From: Leptodactylus fallax
Lineage: Eukaryota > Chordata > Amphibia > Anura > Leptodactylidae
Assembly (NCBI GenBank): GCA_947044405.1
Contig: CAMRHE010000206.1
Coordinates: 1,178,001-1,242,000, forward strand
Reading direction: 5' to 3'
Length of the DNA stretch: 64,000 bases
Shown here: positions 63,768 to 64,000 of the stretch, in pieces
Numbering within the stretch: position 1 is the stretch's first letter
Layout: each line of letters begins with the position of its first letter
Position numbers and translations under genes: made by a program
Notes under the pieces: generated by a model
What the model saw: the letters and a program-made list of their open reading frames with translations, nothing else
What the model was told of the DNA's origin: nothing
Database searches by the model: none

Positions 63768-64000
63768 CTGTTTTAGAAAATAATGGAAGATATCATTAAT
63801 AACTACACAGCAAATGTAAATGACAAAAAAAATCAGTAGTATTGTGTAAAATATTTCAAAGGCAACTTTTGTTAGGACCATAAAATATAAATGCACCATT
63901 GCAAATTCTGCATAAATATGCATACTATTGACTAAAACCATTATAACAAGGGGGGACGACAACAAATGACTACAAAGGGGAAAATACGGTATACAGTATA
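63768..64000. other. Intron upstream of exon 1
   Basis: AT-rich, no further exon seen; the preceding muc2 exon lies beyond the window. Confidence 0.6.

Overview
The window reads as one stretch of vertebrate nuclear DNA, most likely from an anuran amphibian. The exons are small and obey GT-AG splicing, introns fill over 80% of the sequence, and the introns carry Tc1-type transposons, TTAA-flanked MITEs and 'ctaggttcacac... / ...gtgtgaacctag' inverted-repeat elements of a kind I associate with frog genomes. The species call is an inference.

Almost everything belongs to one minus-strand gene: the 3' three quarters or so of a gel-forming mucin that I identify as MUC2 (muc2). I could place 48 coding exons between 63767 and 1977. 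All 47 junctions keep reading phase, and the spliced frame runs 3,870 codons to a TAG stop, with a poly(A) signal about 120 bp further on. The 5' end of the gene (signal peptide, D1, D2) lies beyond base 64000.

Region by region, in gene order. (1) 63767-51395: the end of D2, then D' (TIL'/E'), D3 (VWD, C8, TIL, with the CGLC motif) and a small cysteine-rich module. (2) 50692-21466: the mucin-domain region. It has ten CysD (WxxW) exons, each followed in the same exon by Thr/Ser/Pro-rich (PTS) sequence, plus separate small PTS exons. Every exon here is phase 1-1, so cassettes can be gained, lost or skipped without a frameshift. The cassettes fall into two paralogous CysD types (A and B), one mosaic copy and one divergent founder-like copy. 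(3) 19708-1977: a VWC-like linker, D4 (with GDPH), C8, TIL, VWC modules including 40, 41 and 32 bp micro-exons, and the C-terminal cystine knot with a basic RSKR tail.

The most interesting signals are in the CysD region: a recent near-identical 1.3 kb duplication, a CysD exon that looks fused by recombination to the end of a small PTS exon, the relic of a deleted PTS exon, a CysD exon whose splice donor is AT instead of GT and which lies between 250 bp inverted repeats, and one conserved lone cysteine in each of three PTS exons. Paralogous introns act as filled/empty site pairs for two MITE insertions. Independent genes are limited to transposons: an intact 333-codon Tc1 transposase at 32561-33562, a broken Sleeping Beauty-like copy at 734-1095, and deletion derivatives. 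There is also a solo LTR with a perfect 5 bp target duplication, a LINE fragment, minisatellites and many MITEs.
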